A stretch of 64,000 nt of DNA. Origin: Clostridiales bacterium (GTDB lineage: Bacteria; Bacillota; Clostridia; Lachnospirales; Lachnospiraceae). The position numbers were made by a program, and so were the translations under genes. The notes beneath the pieces are model-generated. The model had not been told where the DNA came from. It made no database searches and worked only from the letters and a program-made list of their open reading frames with translations. Each line of letters starts with the position of its first letter. Position 1 is the stretch's first letter. Positions 25,681 to 35,007 of the stretch are shown here, piece after piece. The stretch is from assembly GCA_012519695.1 (NCBI GenBank), contig JAAYPT010000024.1, forward strand, positions 16,683 to 80,682. Reading direction: 5' to 3'.

Positions 25681-26559
25681 ATGCAGGGAAAGATTATCAA
25701 AGGAATTGCCGGCTTCTATTATGTGCATGTAATAGGAGCCGGAGTGTACGAATGTAAGGCAAAAGGAATATTCAGAAAAGAAAAAATAAAGCCATTGGTG
25801 GGCGATAATGTAGAGATTGATGTTATCAATGAAGAAGAAAAAGTTGGAAATATCAGTCGTATTTTACAGCGAAAGAATGAATTGATTCGTCCGGCAGTGG
25901 CAAATATTGACCAGGCAATGGTGATTTTTGCAGCAGCAAAGCCAAAGCCGAATTTTAACTTATTAGATCGCTTTTTGATTATGATGGAGCAGCAACAGGT
26001 TGAAACCATCATTTGTTTTAATAAGCAGGATTTGGCTACGGAAGAAGAACTGCGTAAGTTAGAAGAAACCTATGAAAAGTGTGGATATCATATCCTTTTT
26101 ACCAGTGCAATGGAGGAAAAAGGAATTGATGAAGTAAAAAAAGTGTTAGAAGGAAAAACAACTACGGTTGCAGGACCTTCCGGAGTAGGAAAATCTTCTC
26201 TTATCAATCTTTTGCAGGAAGGTATTGAAATGGAAACCGGAAAGATTAGTGAAAAGATTGAACGGGGAAAACATACCACACGACATTCTCAGTTGATTCA
26301 TATAAAAGATAATACCTACATTATGGATACTCCGGGATTTAGTTCTCTGTATCTGATGGGATTTGAAAAGGAAGAACTGCGAGAATATTTTAAGGAATTT
26401 AAGGAATATGAGCCAGCGTGTCGTTTCTTAGGATGCAGCCATATTCACGAGCCGGATTGTGGTGTGAAGCAGGCATTAGAAGAAGGCAAAATCAGCCGGA
26501 TTCGATATGAAAATTATGTTGCAATGTACGAAGAATTGAAAAATGTTAAGAAATACTAG
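25681..26559 (+). CDS. rsgA: Ribosome small-subunit biogenesis GTPase RsgA
   Basis: Circularly permuted GTPase that checks 30S maturation. 292 aa. An N-terminal OB domain is followed by G4 FNKQD before G1 AGPSGVGKSSLINLL, and DTPGF (G3) after it, the permuted order that defines the family. The C-terminal zinc motif is C-x4-C-H-x-H-x5-C-like (CRFLGCSHIHEPDC). It starts 24 nt after prkC with AGGAAGAG as ribosome binding site. Confidence 0.96.
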   Translation: MQGKIIKGIAGFYYVHVIGAGVYECKAKGIFRKEKIKPLVGDNVEIDVINEEEKVGNISRILQRKNELIRPAVANIDQAMVIFAAAKPKPNFNLLDRFLIMMEQQQVETIICFNKQDLATEEELRKLEETYEKCGYHILFTSAMEEKGIDEVKKVLEGKTTTVAGPSGVGKSSLINLLQEGIEMETGKISEKIERGKHTTRHSQLIHIKDNTYIMDTPGFSSLYLMGFEKEELREYFKEFKEYEPACRFLGCSHIHEPDCGVKQALEEGKISRIRYENYVAMYEELKNVKKY

Positions 26560-26568
26560 GAGGAAGTT

Positions 26569-27222
26569 ATGAATTGTTTATCACCGTCCATATTGTCAGC
26601 GGATTTTGCAAAATTAGGAGAACAAGTACAAATGATTGATGAGGCAGGAGCCGAATATGTGCACATTGATGTAATGGATGGCATATTTGTACCAAGTATT
26701 TCTTATGGAATGCCTGTTATTCAGGCAATAAGACCATGTACAGAGCGGATTTTTGATGTACATCTTATGATAGAAGAACCCATTCGTTATATAGATGATT
26801 TTGTAAACTGTGGAGCAGATATTATTTCTGTTCATGCAGAAAGCTGTAAGCATTTAGACCGTACTGTTGAGGCAATTAAGGAAAAGGGAATTTTAGCTTC
26901 AGTAGCTTTAAATCCATCCACCGACTTAAGCGTACTTGAGTATATTTTGCCAAAACTGGATATGGTATTGTTGATGTCGGTAAACCCGGGGTTTGGAGGA
27001 CAGAAATATATTTCCTATACTACAGAAAAGATTCGCAGATTACGCCAGATGATAGAAGAAAGAGGACTGAAGACAGATATCGAGGTTGATGGTGGAGTGA
27101 ATCTTTCTAACGTAGAAACCATAATGGAAGCAGGGGCTAATATTATTGTAGCCGGAAGTGCAGTTTTCCATGGCGATATACAAGAAAATGTAAAAGAGTT
27201 TTTAAATATCATGCAGAAATAA
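26569..27222 (+). CDS. rpe: Ribulose-phosphate 3-epimerase
   Basis: Interconverts ribulose-5-phosphate and xylulose-5-phosphate in the pentose phosphate pathway. 217 aa TIM barrel. SPSILSADFAKLGEQ, HIDVMDGIFVPSIS (metal and catalytic residues), MSVNPGFGGQKYI and DGGVNLSN are all present. It begins 10 nt after rsgA (AGGAGGAAG ribosome binding site). Confidence 0.97.
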   Translation: MNCLSPSILSADFAKLGEQVQMIDEAGAEYVHIDVMDGIFVPSISYGMPVIQAIRPCTERIFDVHLMIEEPIRYIDDFVNCGADIISVHAESCKHLDRTVEAIKEKGILASVALNPSTDLSVLEYILPKLDMVLLMSVNPGFGGQKYISYTTEKIRRLRQMIEERGLKTDIEVDGGVNLSNVETIMEAGANIIVAGSAVFHGDIQENVKEFLNIMQK

Positions 27223-27234
27223 GAAGGAAGAAAT

Positions 27235-27891
27235 ATGCAGGCATTGATTGTAACAGGCGGAAGCATAGAAGATACATTTGCTTTGAAATTTTTAAAAGAA
27301 AATCCGTGTGACTTAACCATAGCGGCAGATAGTGGTATGGAGTTTTTTTATAGAAATGGATTAGTCCCAGATGAAATTGTAGGAGATTTTGATTCCGTAA
27401 AGTCAGGTGTATTGGAATTTTTCAAAGAAAATAATCCCAATATAAAGATTCGTAAATTCCAGCCGGAAAAGGATGAGACAGATACGGAACTTGCTATTCG
27501 TACTGCCATAGATGCCGGTTGCAAAAAAATCTGGTTATTAGGAGCAACCGGAACAAGAATAGACCATGTACTTGGTAATATTCATCTGTTGGGAATGGCA
27601 ATGGAACGGGATTGTGAGTGTATCATGCTAGATAGTTGCAATCGGATTCGAATGCTAAATCAGGGAATGACAATCCGACGGGAAGAACAGTATGGGGACT
27701 ATATCTCATTGTTTCCCTTTACTCCTACCGTAAAGGGATTAACTTTGCGAGGTTTTAAATATCCATTGGAAAAATATGAGTTGCAATGTTACCATTCTTT
27801 AGGAGTTAGTAACGAAATAAGTGAAGAAAAGGCAGAGATATCTTTTGAAGAAGGAATTTTATTGATGGTAGAATCAAAAGATAAGAAATAG
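27235..27891 (+). CDS. thiN: Thiamine diphosphokinase
   Basis: Converts thiamine to thiamine diphosphate with ATP. 218 aa. ADSGMEFFYRNGLVPDEIVG with GDFDS, then PEKDETDTELAI and GATGTRIDHVLGNI are the conserved blocks of the N-terminal catalytic domain; the C-terminal beta-domain binds thiamine. It is last in the murE-thiN run and is followed by a terminator. Confidence 0.95.
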   Translation: MQALIVTGGSIEDTFALKFLKENPCDLTIAADSGMEFFYRNGLVPDEIVGDFDSVKSGVLEFFKENNPNIKIRKFQPEKDETDTELAIRTAIDAGCKKIWLLGATGTRIDHVLGNIHLLGMAMERDCECIMLDSCNRIRMLNQGMTIRREEQYGDYISLFPFTPTVKGLTLRGFKYPLEKYELQCYHSLGVSNEISEEKAEISFEEGILLMVESKDKK

Positions 27892-27894
27892 TGA

Positions 27895-27926
27895 AAAAGA
27901 CCGAGGCAGAGAACTTCGGTCTTTTT
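27895..27926 (+). terminator. Rho-independent terminator of thiN
   Basis: Stem AAAAGACCGA (27895-27904) / TCGGTCTTTT (27916-27925), 11-nt loop, ending in a T-tract. The diverged repeat copy starts directly afterwards. Confidence 0.85.
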
Positions 27927-27927
27927 G

Positions 27928-28008
27928 GCAATAGGAAATTGTGCCTTATTGCATTAAAAGTGCCCAACAGGAATATACACTTCACTGGTAGCATATTGGG
28001 CCAGAATA
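27928..28008 (+). repeat. Diverged copy 4 of the terminator-associated repeat
   Basis: GCAATAGGAAATTG..CCTTATTGCAT (27928-27953) matches the first hairpin of copies 1-3. The following AGGAATATACACTTC resembles AGGAAGCACACCTC of copy 1, enclosed by its own stem GCCCAA (27962-27967) / TTGGGC (27996-28001). The later hairpins are not recognisable. The homology of the first 25 bases is clear; the rest is tentative. Confidence 0.6.
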
Positions 28009-28288
28009 TTATCTTTTGTTTTACATATTAATAAATTGTTCAGTGTCTCCGACAACAAGCCGGTATTCACGTCCGATTAGTATTGTATTAAGACAAAAGT
28101 GAGATAATTTTTCGATTTATCAGTCTAATGAGATGCATTAATATAAGCAAACAGGCAGGTGGTTTTAGTAAATGAGACTGCCTGCCATCTTTTATGCTCA
28201 TAAATGCCCTTTCATGTGTGTTCAAATTACCGAAAATGCGTAATGTTGTAGTAAAATGTCACAAAAACCGAACATGAATTTTGTGATG

Positions 28289-28304
28289 GGTTACACGCTT
28301 AACC
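28289..28304. promoter_or_regulatory. Possible operator of the LacI-type regulator
   Basis: GGTTACACGCTTAACC is an imperfect 16-bp palindrome (6 of 8 positions pair), about 65 bp before the regulator start and 30 bp upstream of a TATAAT (28334-28339). The size suits LacI-family sites, but the symmetry is modest. Confidence 0.3.
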
Positions 28305-28367
28305 GTTGTAAAGCCCACATTTCTGTTGTACCATATAATCAGAATATCAGGAAAAGAGGGAATGGAT

Positions 28368-29393
28368 ATGGCACAGAACAGGATTAGAATCATAGATGTC
28401 GCAGATGCGTTAGGTCTTAGTACTGCTACTGTCTCAAAAGTGATTCATGGAAAAACAGAAAAGATTTCAGATGAAACAGTAAAACGTGTCCAGCAGGAAC
28501 TTGAAAGGTCAGGATATATCCCGAATATGGCAGGTATTTTGCTTGCAAGAAATAATTCCAGAATCATCGGAGTGGTGGTGAATGACCATGTGAAGTATGA
28601 GGGCAGGGTTTTAGAGGATGGATTTGTGATGTCATCATTGAATGCTCTTTCCCACGAGGTTAATGAAAAAGGATATTTTCTGATGATAAAAACAACGGCA
28701 GATATTAGTGAGATTCCAGTGTTTGCTTCCATGTGGAATATGGATGGTCTGATTCTGATGGGATTTTGTGAAGCGGATTATGAAAAGCTTAGAAATCAGA
28801 TGAGGATATCCTTTGTTGTGTATGATGGCTATTTCGAGAAATGTTCTAAGGTAGTTAATTTAGTCATTAATCATTATGATGGAGGCTACCAGGCAGGAAA
28901 ATATTTTAGAGAGCTTGGTCATGAAAAAGCATTATGTATAGCAGATAATTTCATATGTATGGATAAGGAGCGTATCGAAGGATTTTGCGAAGCGTTTGAG
29001 CCAGGTGAGACATTGATATGGCAGATTCCAAAGACTGAAAAGGAAAGAGTATGCTTTTATCAGGATAAATTCTCAGAGCTGTTAAAGAGCAGCGTTACAG
29101 CTATTTTTGCAGTGTCAGATTTTTATGCACTTGAGTTTATGAGGTTTTTACAGGGAAAGGGCATACGAATTCCAGAGGATATCCAGATAATCGGTTTTGA
29201 TGACAACATGGTAAGCCGAGAAAGCAATCCTGCACTTACGACGATTCATCAGGAGGCATCACTTAGGGCAAAAAATGCAATTGAATGTCTTGAGGCGATG
29301 CGTGATGGAGCATATTGTGAGACTGAAATAGTGTTACCTGTTGAATTAGTAAAAAGAGAAAGTACGAGGGTGTTATCATGTCAAAATTTATGA
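28368..29393 (+). CDS. LacI/GalR-family transcriptional regulator
   Basis: 341 aa. The N-terminal helix-turn-helix RIIDVADALGLSTATVSKVI, with the hinge helix ending near residue 60, is followed by a periplasmic-binding-protein-like effector domain (IIGVVVNDHV, IQIIGFDDNMVSRESNPALT, TTIHQEA). It presumably represses the overlapping MATE gene in response to a small ligand, likely a sugar or toxin. Several ATGs are possible; the one at 28368 has AAGAGGG 7 nt upstream and gives MAQNRIRIID. The MATE gene starts 16 bp before its stop. Confidence 0.88.
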   Translation: MAQNRIRIIDVADALGLSTATVSKVIHGKTEKISDETVKRVQQELERSGYIPNMAGILLARNNSRIIGVVVNDHVKYEGRVLEDGFVMSSLNALSHEVNEKGYFLMIKTTADISEIPVFASMWNMDGLILMGFCEADYEKLRNQMRISFVVYDGYFEKCSKVVNLVINHYDGGYQAGKYFRELGHEKALCIADNFICMDKERIEGFCEAFEPGETLIWQIPKTEKERVCFYQDKFSELLKSSVTAIFAVSDFYALEFMRFLQGKGIRIPEDIQIIGFDDNMVSRESNPALTTIHQEASLRAKNAIECLEAMRDGAYCETEIVLPVELVKRESTRVLSCQNL

Positions 29394-30709
29394 AATCATT
29401 GTGTAAAATAGCGATTCCTGTCACCTTGCAAAGTATGCTGCAGGCATCCTTTTCCATTGTTGACCAGATTATGATAGGACAGCTCGGAGAGACTAATATA
29501 TCGGCAGTTGGATTATGTGGAAATTTTTCTTTGATTTTCTCCGTGGTGATTGGTGCGGTAAGCACGGTGGCAGGGATATTAATCGCGCAGTTTATTGGTG
29601 CTGAAGATGCGAAGGAAGCCTGGTGTAGCTTTAACGTCAGCCTTATTTGCGGAATTATTATATCAGCATTGTTTTTTTTGACGGCAGGAGTTTTTCCAAT
29701 GCAGATTCTTGGACTGTATACTAAGGATATGAGTATTGTAAATACAGGTGCGGTCTATTTCAGAATTGTAGCGTTTTCCTATATCCCAATGGCAGTCAGC
29801 AATATTTTATCTACATGGCTGCGCTGTAAAGAGCATGCCACGATACCATTTTGGGTAAGCTTTGGAGCAGTTGCTGTAAACACAGGATTGAACTGTTTGC
29901 TGATATTTGGGAAATTCGGATTTCCATGTCTGGGAATAAAGGGAGCTGCGATTGCAACACTTATTTCACAGTTGTTTAACCTTGTATTTATTGTTATTGG
30001 ATTTGTTTTATGTATCAGAAAAGATGGAGATAAACCGCTACTGTCCCTGTATTTTAGAAAGATTAGCATTAGGGATTTTTTGATAATGATCATGCCGATT
30101 ATGGTCAGTGAATTTTTGTGGAGCCTCGGACAGAATGTGGAATCTGCGGTATATGGTCATCTTGGCACATCAAACCTGGCAGCTTATACACTTACCTGTC
30201 CGATACAGGGAATTATTGTAGGTGCATTGAGCGGTTTGTCAGCTGCTGCCGGTGTGATAGTTGGTAAGAGACTTGGAAGGAAAGAATATGATGAGGCTTA
30301 CACAGAATCGAAGAAGATTATGTATGCGGGCTTAATCGGTGCAGCAGCTGTATCGACATTGCTCATTCTTCTTGCTGGAGAGTATACCGGATTGTATCGT
30401 GTGGATGATAGTGTGAAAGAACTTGGAAAAATGCTACTTATCATATTTGCCTTGTATGCTCCGGTTAAGGTGGAAAATATGATACTTGGCGGAGGCATCA
30501 TAAGAAGTGGTGGAAATACAAAAATTATCATGGTGATTGATAGTGTTGGCACATGGTGTATCGGAATTCCGCTATGCCTGCTTGCTGCATATGTGTTTAA
30601 GTGGGGCATTGTTGGTGTGTATACATTGCTTACCACTGAGGAAATATTCAGGCTTGTTGTATCACTGGTTATTTTTAGAAAGCGTAAATGGATGATCAGT
30701 TTATCATAG
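29378..30709 (+). CDS. MATE-family efflux transporter (first)
   Basis: 443-aa membrane protein with about 12 helices and two MATE repeats. The N-terminal segment IPVTLQSMLQASFSIVDQIM and the mid-protein MPIMVSEFLWSLGQNVESAV are family blocks. Exports drugs or metabolites using a Na+ or H+ gradient; no substrate can be assigned. It overlaps the LacI-type regulator by 16 bp, so the two are translationally coupled and probably autoregulated. It is unrelated in detail to the second MATE gene at 32046. Confidence 0.92.
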   Translation: MSKFMKSLCKIAIPVTLQSMLQASFSIVDQIMIGQLGETNISAVGLCGNFSLIFSVVIGAVSTVAGILIAQFIGAEDAKEAWCSFNVSLICGIIISALFFLTAGVFPMQILGLYTKDMSIVNTGAVYFRIVAFSYIPMAVSNILSTWLRCKEHATIPFWVSFGAVAVNTGLNCLLIFGKFGFPCLGIKGAAIATLISQLFNLVFIVIGFVLCIRKDGDKPLLSLYFRKISIRDFLIMIMPIMVSEFLWSLGQNVESAVYGHLGTSNLAAYTLTCPIQGIIVGALSGLSAAAGVIVGKRLGRKEYDEAYTESKKIMYAGLIGAAAVSTLLILLAGEYTGLYRVDDSVKELGKMLLIIFALYAPVKVENMILGGGIIRSGGNTKIIMVIDSVGTWCIGIPLCLLAAYVFKWGIVGVYTLLTTEEIFRLVVSLVIFRKRKWMISLS

Positions 30710-30763
30710 TGTATGATAGCTTGGCGTTTTAAACTGCAAATTCGTTGTTTTAGGAGGAACCAC

Positions 30764-31298
30764 ATGAATAAAGAAATGACCGTAAATGGAAAAAACTATA
30801 CAATAATTAAATTGTTAGGAAAGGGGAAAGGTGGATATTCTTATTTGGTAGATACTGGAAATAATAAGTATGTTTTGAAGCAGATACACTATGAGCCTTG
30901 TAATTACTATCAGTTTGGAAACAAGCTTGAAGCGGAAATCAGAGATTACAAGCGACTGAAAGAAATCGGAATCAAAATGCCTGCTATGCTTGAAATAGAT
31001 GTGAAAAACGAACGCATCTTGAAAGAGTTTATTGACGGTGATACGATTTATCAGTTGGTTTTAAAAGACAAGATGAAATCTGACTATATCGAGCAGTTGC
31101 ACAGGATGTGTGTTGTTATATGCTGCTCATACAAATATTGATTATTTTCCAACAAATTTTGTGGTACATAACGAAGAAATATATTATGTTGATTTCGAGT
31201 GCAACGATTACATGGAGGAATGGAATTTTGAAAACTGGGGTATTAAATACTGGTCAAAAACACCGGAGTTTCTGCAATATGTGAAAGAACATTCATGA
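30764..31298 (+). pseudogene. Kinase-like protein gene, frameshifted
   Basis: Starts with ATG 30764, 6 nt after AGGAGG. The first frame reads a Bud32/Kdo-kinase-like N-lobe: KLLGKGKGGYSYLVD (glycine loop), KYVLKQI (catalytic Lys), LEAEIRDYKRLKEIGI. It goes out of frame at about 31108-31115 (after EQLHRMC). The next frame continues LLYAAHTNIDYFPTNFVVHN (catalytic loop, D and N) and YYVDFECNDY (metal Asp), ending in IKYWSKTPEFLQYV. A 1-2 base indel thus breaks an otherwise intact, about 178-residue small kinase. It follows the MATE gene. Could be a sequencing error instead of a mutation. Confidence 0.75.
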
Positions 31299-31461
31299 TA
31301 CAAATTCGGATTTGATTGGCATATGGGGTAGATACTTTCATTTGACGTAGAATCAATAATGCGACAACATAATTAACTTGAAAGCTATTGGTAGTTATTT
31401 GTCTTGGAATGGCTGAAAAGAAAGAATTGATAAAAATGGATTAAAGTTGGTTTAATATTGA

Positions 31462-31845
31462 GAAATCTGATTGCGCAGGCAGTGGATATTGGATACATTT
31501 TGATATGAGCAGTTCAGAACCTAATAAACTGCTTGTTCCAGATGCAAGACCAGAGATTATCCATAAATCTGCGGAACAATCATTATTACGCTTACAGATA
31601 GATCGTATTGATTTATATTACCGGCATCGTACCAATCAGGATATTGTCCCAGAAGAGGTGGATGGAGTGATGGTAAGGTGGCATGAAAAATTATTCATGG
31701 TACTGGAAGAATGGAACATAGGATTTGTAGCATTTTCACCATTGGCAAATCGTTTCTTATCTAGTAAATATAACGCACAATCTGTATTATGCTTACACCA
31801 GAGGAGGTTGAGAAAATAGATGATATCAGTAAATTTATCTTGTGT
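31462..31845 (+). pseudogene. Aldo/keto reductase (Tas-type) remnant with internal deletions
   Basis: Three blocks of one aldo/keto reductase lie in order but with pieces missing. LIAQAVDIGYILI at 31467-31506 corresponds to the family's ...A.E.GY.FFDT. RPEIIHKSAEQSLLRLQIDR and IDLYYRHRTNQ follow, then EEVDGVM joins directly to VRWHEKLFMVLEEWNIGFVA with FSPLANRFLSSKYN, dropping about 60 residues of the barrel. The end (TPEEVEKIDD near 31796) is in another frame. The longest open frame, 31505-31819, encodes a non-functional chimera. Bases 31299-31461 contain nothing I recognise. Confidence 0.75.
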
Positions 31846-32045
31846 TAATCCGCATTGAGTTCTTATATAGTTAGATTTTTCCCCAATTACGTAATTTGAT
31901 ACGTTCTCTTTTCAACTATATTCCTACTATACTGACAAAGAAAAGTAGAAATAGTGCAATTTTTGCATGATATTATACAAGAAATGTGAGAAAATATATC
32001 GTATTATTGATAATATATGTTATATTAGTATTTAGGGAGGAAAAC

Positions 32046-33368
32046 ATGGAAGGTGAAAGAAAAACATTGGCACAACTGTCCGTGCCAATATGCTTAGAAA
32101 CTTTATTTTATATGCTTTCAGGTATGGTTGATACACTTATGTTATCATCTGTAAGTGACCATGCTGTGGGGGCTGTCGGAACAGCAAATACATATATAGG
32201 TGTTTTTATCATTATGTTCGGGGTAATATCATCCGGGATGGTAGCGGTTATGTCACAAAATATCGGAGCTGGAAGACCCGGAATTGCATATCAGGCGAGA
32301 CAGCTTGGACTTGTTTTTAATGCACTGACAGGTATCCTGATGTCTGTTATTCTTGCTGTCTTTTCTGGAAAAATACTGAGGATTGTAAGTATTGCCCCAG
32401 CTTTGCTTGAGCCAGCTGAAACATACCTTAAAATTGTTGGAGGTGCAAGTTTTTTAAATGCACTTATTCCTATTTTTTCCAGTTATTTAAGGGTGTTTGG
32501 ATATACAAAACATTCCTTAATAGGGACGGTTATTGGTAATGCAATTAATATTATACTGAATTCGGTATTCCTGTTTGTGTTTCACTGGGGAGTAATGGGA
32601 GTTGCTGTTGCAACAGTTATTTCAAAGGTTGTGAATCTTATTATTGTAGCGGGAATGGGGGCTGTACTTATAAAAGCAAAGCAGAGCCCTGAGCGTGCAC
32701 AGCCACGAAAGATACTTGCACAGATTGTTAAAATCGGTTTTCCTTCTGCATTTGAAACAGCACTTTATAATGTGGCAATGACATTTATAGTGCGTTTTAT
32801 GAACCGGATGGATGCGGACGGAATGAATGTTACAGCTCGTTCGTATGCTATGCAGATAGCCAATTTCTCATATTGTGTAGGAGCTGCACTTGCACAGGCT
32901 AATGCTATTATGACTGGTTGGAGAATTGGGGCAAAGAAGTATGAGGAATGTGACAGGGGTACGCGAAAAGCTGTGATATATGGTCTTATAACAGCGACGT
33001 GCTTCTCTGTGACATTTGCAATGTCCGGACATTTTATCGTTCACATATTTACGGATGATACACAGATGATTAATCTTGTGGTAAAATTGTTGATAGTAGA
33101 TATATTCCTTGAATTTGGAAGAGTGACAAATCTTGTATATGGTCAGGCATTAAAAACAAGTGGAGATGCTATTTTTCCGGTTATAATGGGTGCGATATTT
33201 ATGTATCTGTTTGCGGTTGGTGGAACATATTTTCTTGGAATACATATGGGGCTTCTGGCGGTAGGAGCATATATTGCTATGGCAGGCGATGAGTGTGCGA
33301 GAGCAGTTGGAATGGTGCTTAGATGGAAGAGTGGAAAATGGAAAAGTAAGAGTCTTGTAGAATTGTAG
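32046..33368 (+). CDS. MATE-family efflux transporter (second)
   Basis: 440 aa, about 12 transmembrane helices. LSVPICLETLFYMLSGMVDT at the N-terminus and IGFPSAFETALYNVAMTF at the second repeat mark the NorM/DinF-like MATE fold. An in-frame ATG-like start lies 20 codons upstream (31986), but AGGGAGGAAAAC directly precedes 32046, giving MEGERKTLAQLS. The AraC-type regulator begins 8 nt after its stop, so the two form an operon. The 200 bp upstream shows AT-rich promoter-like DNA without a convincing -35/-10 pair. Confidence 0.92.
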   Translation: MEGERKTLAQLSVPICLETLFYMLSGMVDTLMLSSVSDHAVGAVGTANTYIGVFIIMFGVISSGMVAVMSQNIGAGRPGIAYQARQLGLVFNALTGILMSVILAVFSGKILRIVSIAPALLEPAETYLKIVGGASFLNALIPIFSSYLRVFGYTKHSLIGTVIGNAINIILNSVFLFVFHWGVMGVAVATVISKVVNLIIVAGMGAVLIKAKQSPERAQPRKILAQIVKIGFPSAFETALYNVAMTFIVRFMNRMDADGMNVTARSYAMQIANFSYCVGAALAQANAIMTGWRIGAKKYEECDRGTRKAVIYGLITATCFSVTFAMSGHFIVHIFTDDTQMINLVVKLLIVDIFLEFGRVTNLVYGQALKTSGDAIFPVIMGAIFMYLFAVGGTYFLGIHMGLLAVGAYIAMAGDECARAVGMVLRWKSGKWKSKSLVEL

Positions 33369-33376
33369 GAGAGATT

Positions 33377-34243
33377 ATGTACTTTGAATTAAAGGAAAAT
33401 AAACCACATGGTACAAAGGACGATCCATTTAGTACATATCACATAGAGAATGCAGGTCGGTCCTTTCAGATACCGGTGCATTGGCATGATGAGCTTGAAA
33501 TTATATATGTAAAAAGCGGTTTCCTGACGGTAAGTATATCAGGAGAGAGCTATATTGGAAAACCCGGGGATGCGTTTGTTGTGTCGCCGGGAAATCTGCA
33601 TCTCATGGGTTCAGATACCGGTGCGGTGGATTATTATACATTCCTTTTTCCATTAAAGAATCTATCTTTTCGTGCGGATGACCTGTTAGAGGATAAATTG
33701 CTTGAACCATTAAACAGCGGTCATTTGATGATAAATCCAATAATAAATGATACGGCAAAAGAACTATGTGAGCAGTTGATTGAAGTCTATGCGGCAAAAA
33801 ATGATGAAAGTGAGTCACAATTAACAGCACAGATAAAGACAAAAATCATTCTTTTACAATTTATTCTTGAAATGTGGAAGAAAGGATTTATTATAGAAAA
33901 TGATACAAGTGGAAGAAACACTGTAGAAAAAGAAATGGTTTCATATATACAGCAGAATTATACAGGAAAGATATCGTTAAAAGAATTTGGGGAACAGTTC
34001 CATCTTTCGGAAAAATATATATCGCGGTATTTTAAGGAACATTTTCATATTACACTATCGCAATATGTAACATATTTACGGTTGGAGCATGCAAAACAGC
34101 TGTTACAGGACACCGATATTCCGGTTACCGAGGTAGCTATGCAGAGCGGGTATCAGAATGTAAGCTATTTTATAAGAAGCTTTAAAAAAACATATGAGAT
34201 CTCACCACTGAAATACAGGAACAATATGTTGACTGAAATATAG
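33377..34243 (+). CDS. AraC-family transcriptional regulator with cupin sensor
   Basis: 288 aa. N-terminal cupin domain (about 25-110; PVHWHDELEIIYVKSGFLTV, GDAFVVSPGNLHL), a linker, and a C-terminal double helix-turn-helix (about 190-288) with ISLKEFGEQFHLSEKYISRYF and the family signature VTEVAMQSGYQNVSYFIRSF. Cupin-AraC proteins usually answer to sugars or aromatic compounds. It probably activates the preceding MATE gene. No terminator is obvious afterwards. Confidence 0.9.
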   Translation: MYFELKENKPHGTKDDPFSTYHIENAGRSFQIPVHWHDELEIIYVKSGFLTVSISGESYIGKPGDAFVVSPGNLHLMGSDTGAVDYYTFLFPLKNLSFRADDLLEDKLLEPLNSGHLMINPIINDTAKELCEQLIEVYAAKNDESESQLTAQIKTKIILLQFILEMWKKGFIIENDTSGRNTVEKEMVSYIQQNYTGKISLKEFGEQFHLSEKYISRYFKEHFHITLSQYVTYLRLEHAKQLLQDTDIPVTEVAMQSGYQNVSYFIRSFKKTYEISPLKYRNNMLTEI

Positions 34244-34547
34244 CAATTTACATAAACAGCTTAGTCAGTATGCTTAAAAACAAGACTTATCCAAATTTTC
34301 CCTGCATCTCTATTAACTTTTGGTGCAACTTTTATCCGGCTACTGTGAAATCTTAAAGAAATATCTTTAATCTATTTTGAATTTTTTGGGGATGATATCA
34401 ATTTTGTTATGTACTTTTACACGAATTTTATTATTGGAACAACGCTCAGATGGATGTAGAATGGAATGCAAGGGTCATAGGGGCAGCTAATTCATAGATT
34501 ATCTTTAGCATATCAGGCTACAATTAAACCTCTTATATCAGAATTAT
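34244..34547. other. Gene-poor stretch after the AraC-type regulator
   Basis: About 300 bp, AT-rich. A short open stretch (AQMDVEWNARVIGAANS, 34444-34494) ending in TAG may be another gene remnant, but I cannot identify it. No promoter or terminator is convincing. Confidence 0.4.
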
Positions 34548-34845
34548 ATGGAAGGTGTAAAAAAGAACTTTGGATTTGGGGCGTATGCGACGTCCGATGT
34601 AAGGAGAAGAAGTAAAAACATGTTGGAATTCCCTTCCATGATAAGGCAGAAGTTTTGCATGGTGGAAGTCCCACAAGCTACGCAATTCATTTTGCCGCAG
34701 GATTTCCGGGGATTGAAATGGTTCTTTCCGGAATGAGCAATTTAGAACAGATGAAAGATAACGAAAGTGTGAAAAAGCCTGTCCACAGCATTTGCAAATC
34801 AGAAAACTTTTAAAAGAAGTGGCAAAGGAATTTGAACAAAAATAA
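34548..34845 (+). pseudogene. 4Fe-4S aldo/keto reductase remnant, shrunken by multiple deletions
   Basis: Pieces of a ferredoxin-type aldo/keto reductase (usually about 380 aa) are compressed into 300 bp. MEGVKKNFGFG opens the frame; one base on, RMRRPM matches the CMRLPM block. HDKAEVL then joins HGGSPTSYAIHFAAGFPGIE and MVLSGMSNLEQMKDN, the C-terminal barrel. ACPQHLQIRKLLKEVAKEFE, in yet another frame, is the tail of the iron-sulfur domain and ends at TAA 34843-34845. The open frame 34548-34736 is mostly nonsense across these pieces. Confidence 0.75.
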
Positions 34846-35007
34846 GAAGTATTGTTAGAGGACCCACTTGCAACTACCTCAACGGAAGAACTATTGCACC
34901 TTGCCATTTTACAACCTGAAAATGTCAAAGATACATTACATGCTTATCTATTTCTATGGTTCATTAAAACCGGAAAAATAAAAGAAATTATAAATAGAAA
35001 AATATAA
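34846..35007 (+). pseudogene. Unidentified gene remnant
   Basis: An open stretch of 53 codons in the same frame as the preceding remnant and directly after its TAA (LLEDPLATTSTEELLHLAIL..., YLFLWFIKTGKIKEIIN), ending at TAA 35005. There is no ATG and no ribosome binding site. It looks protein-coding in composition but I cannot identify it. Confidence 0.35.
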
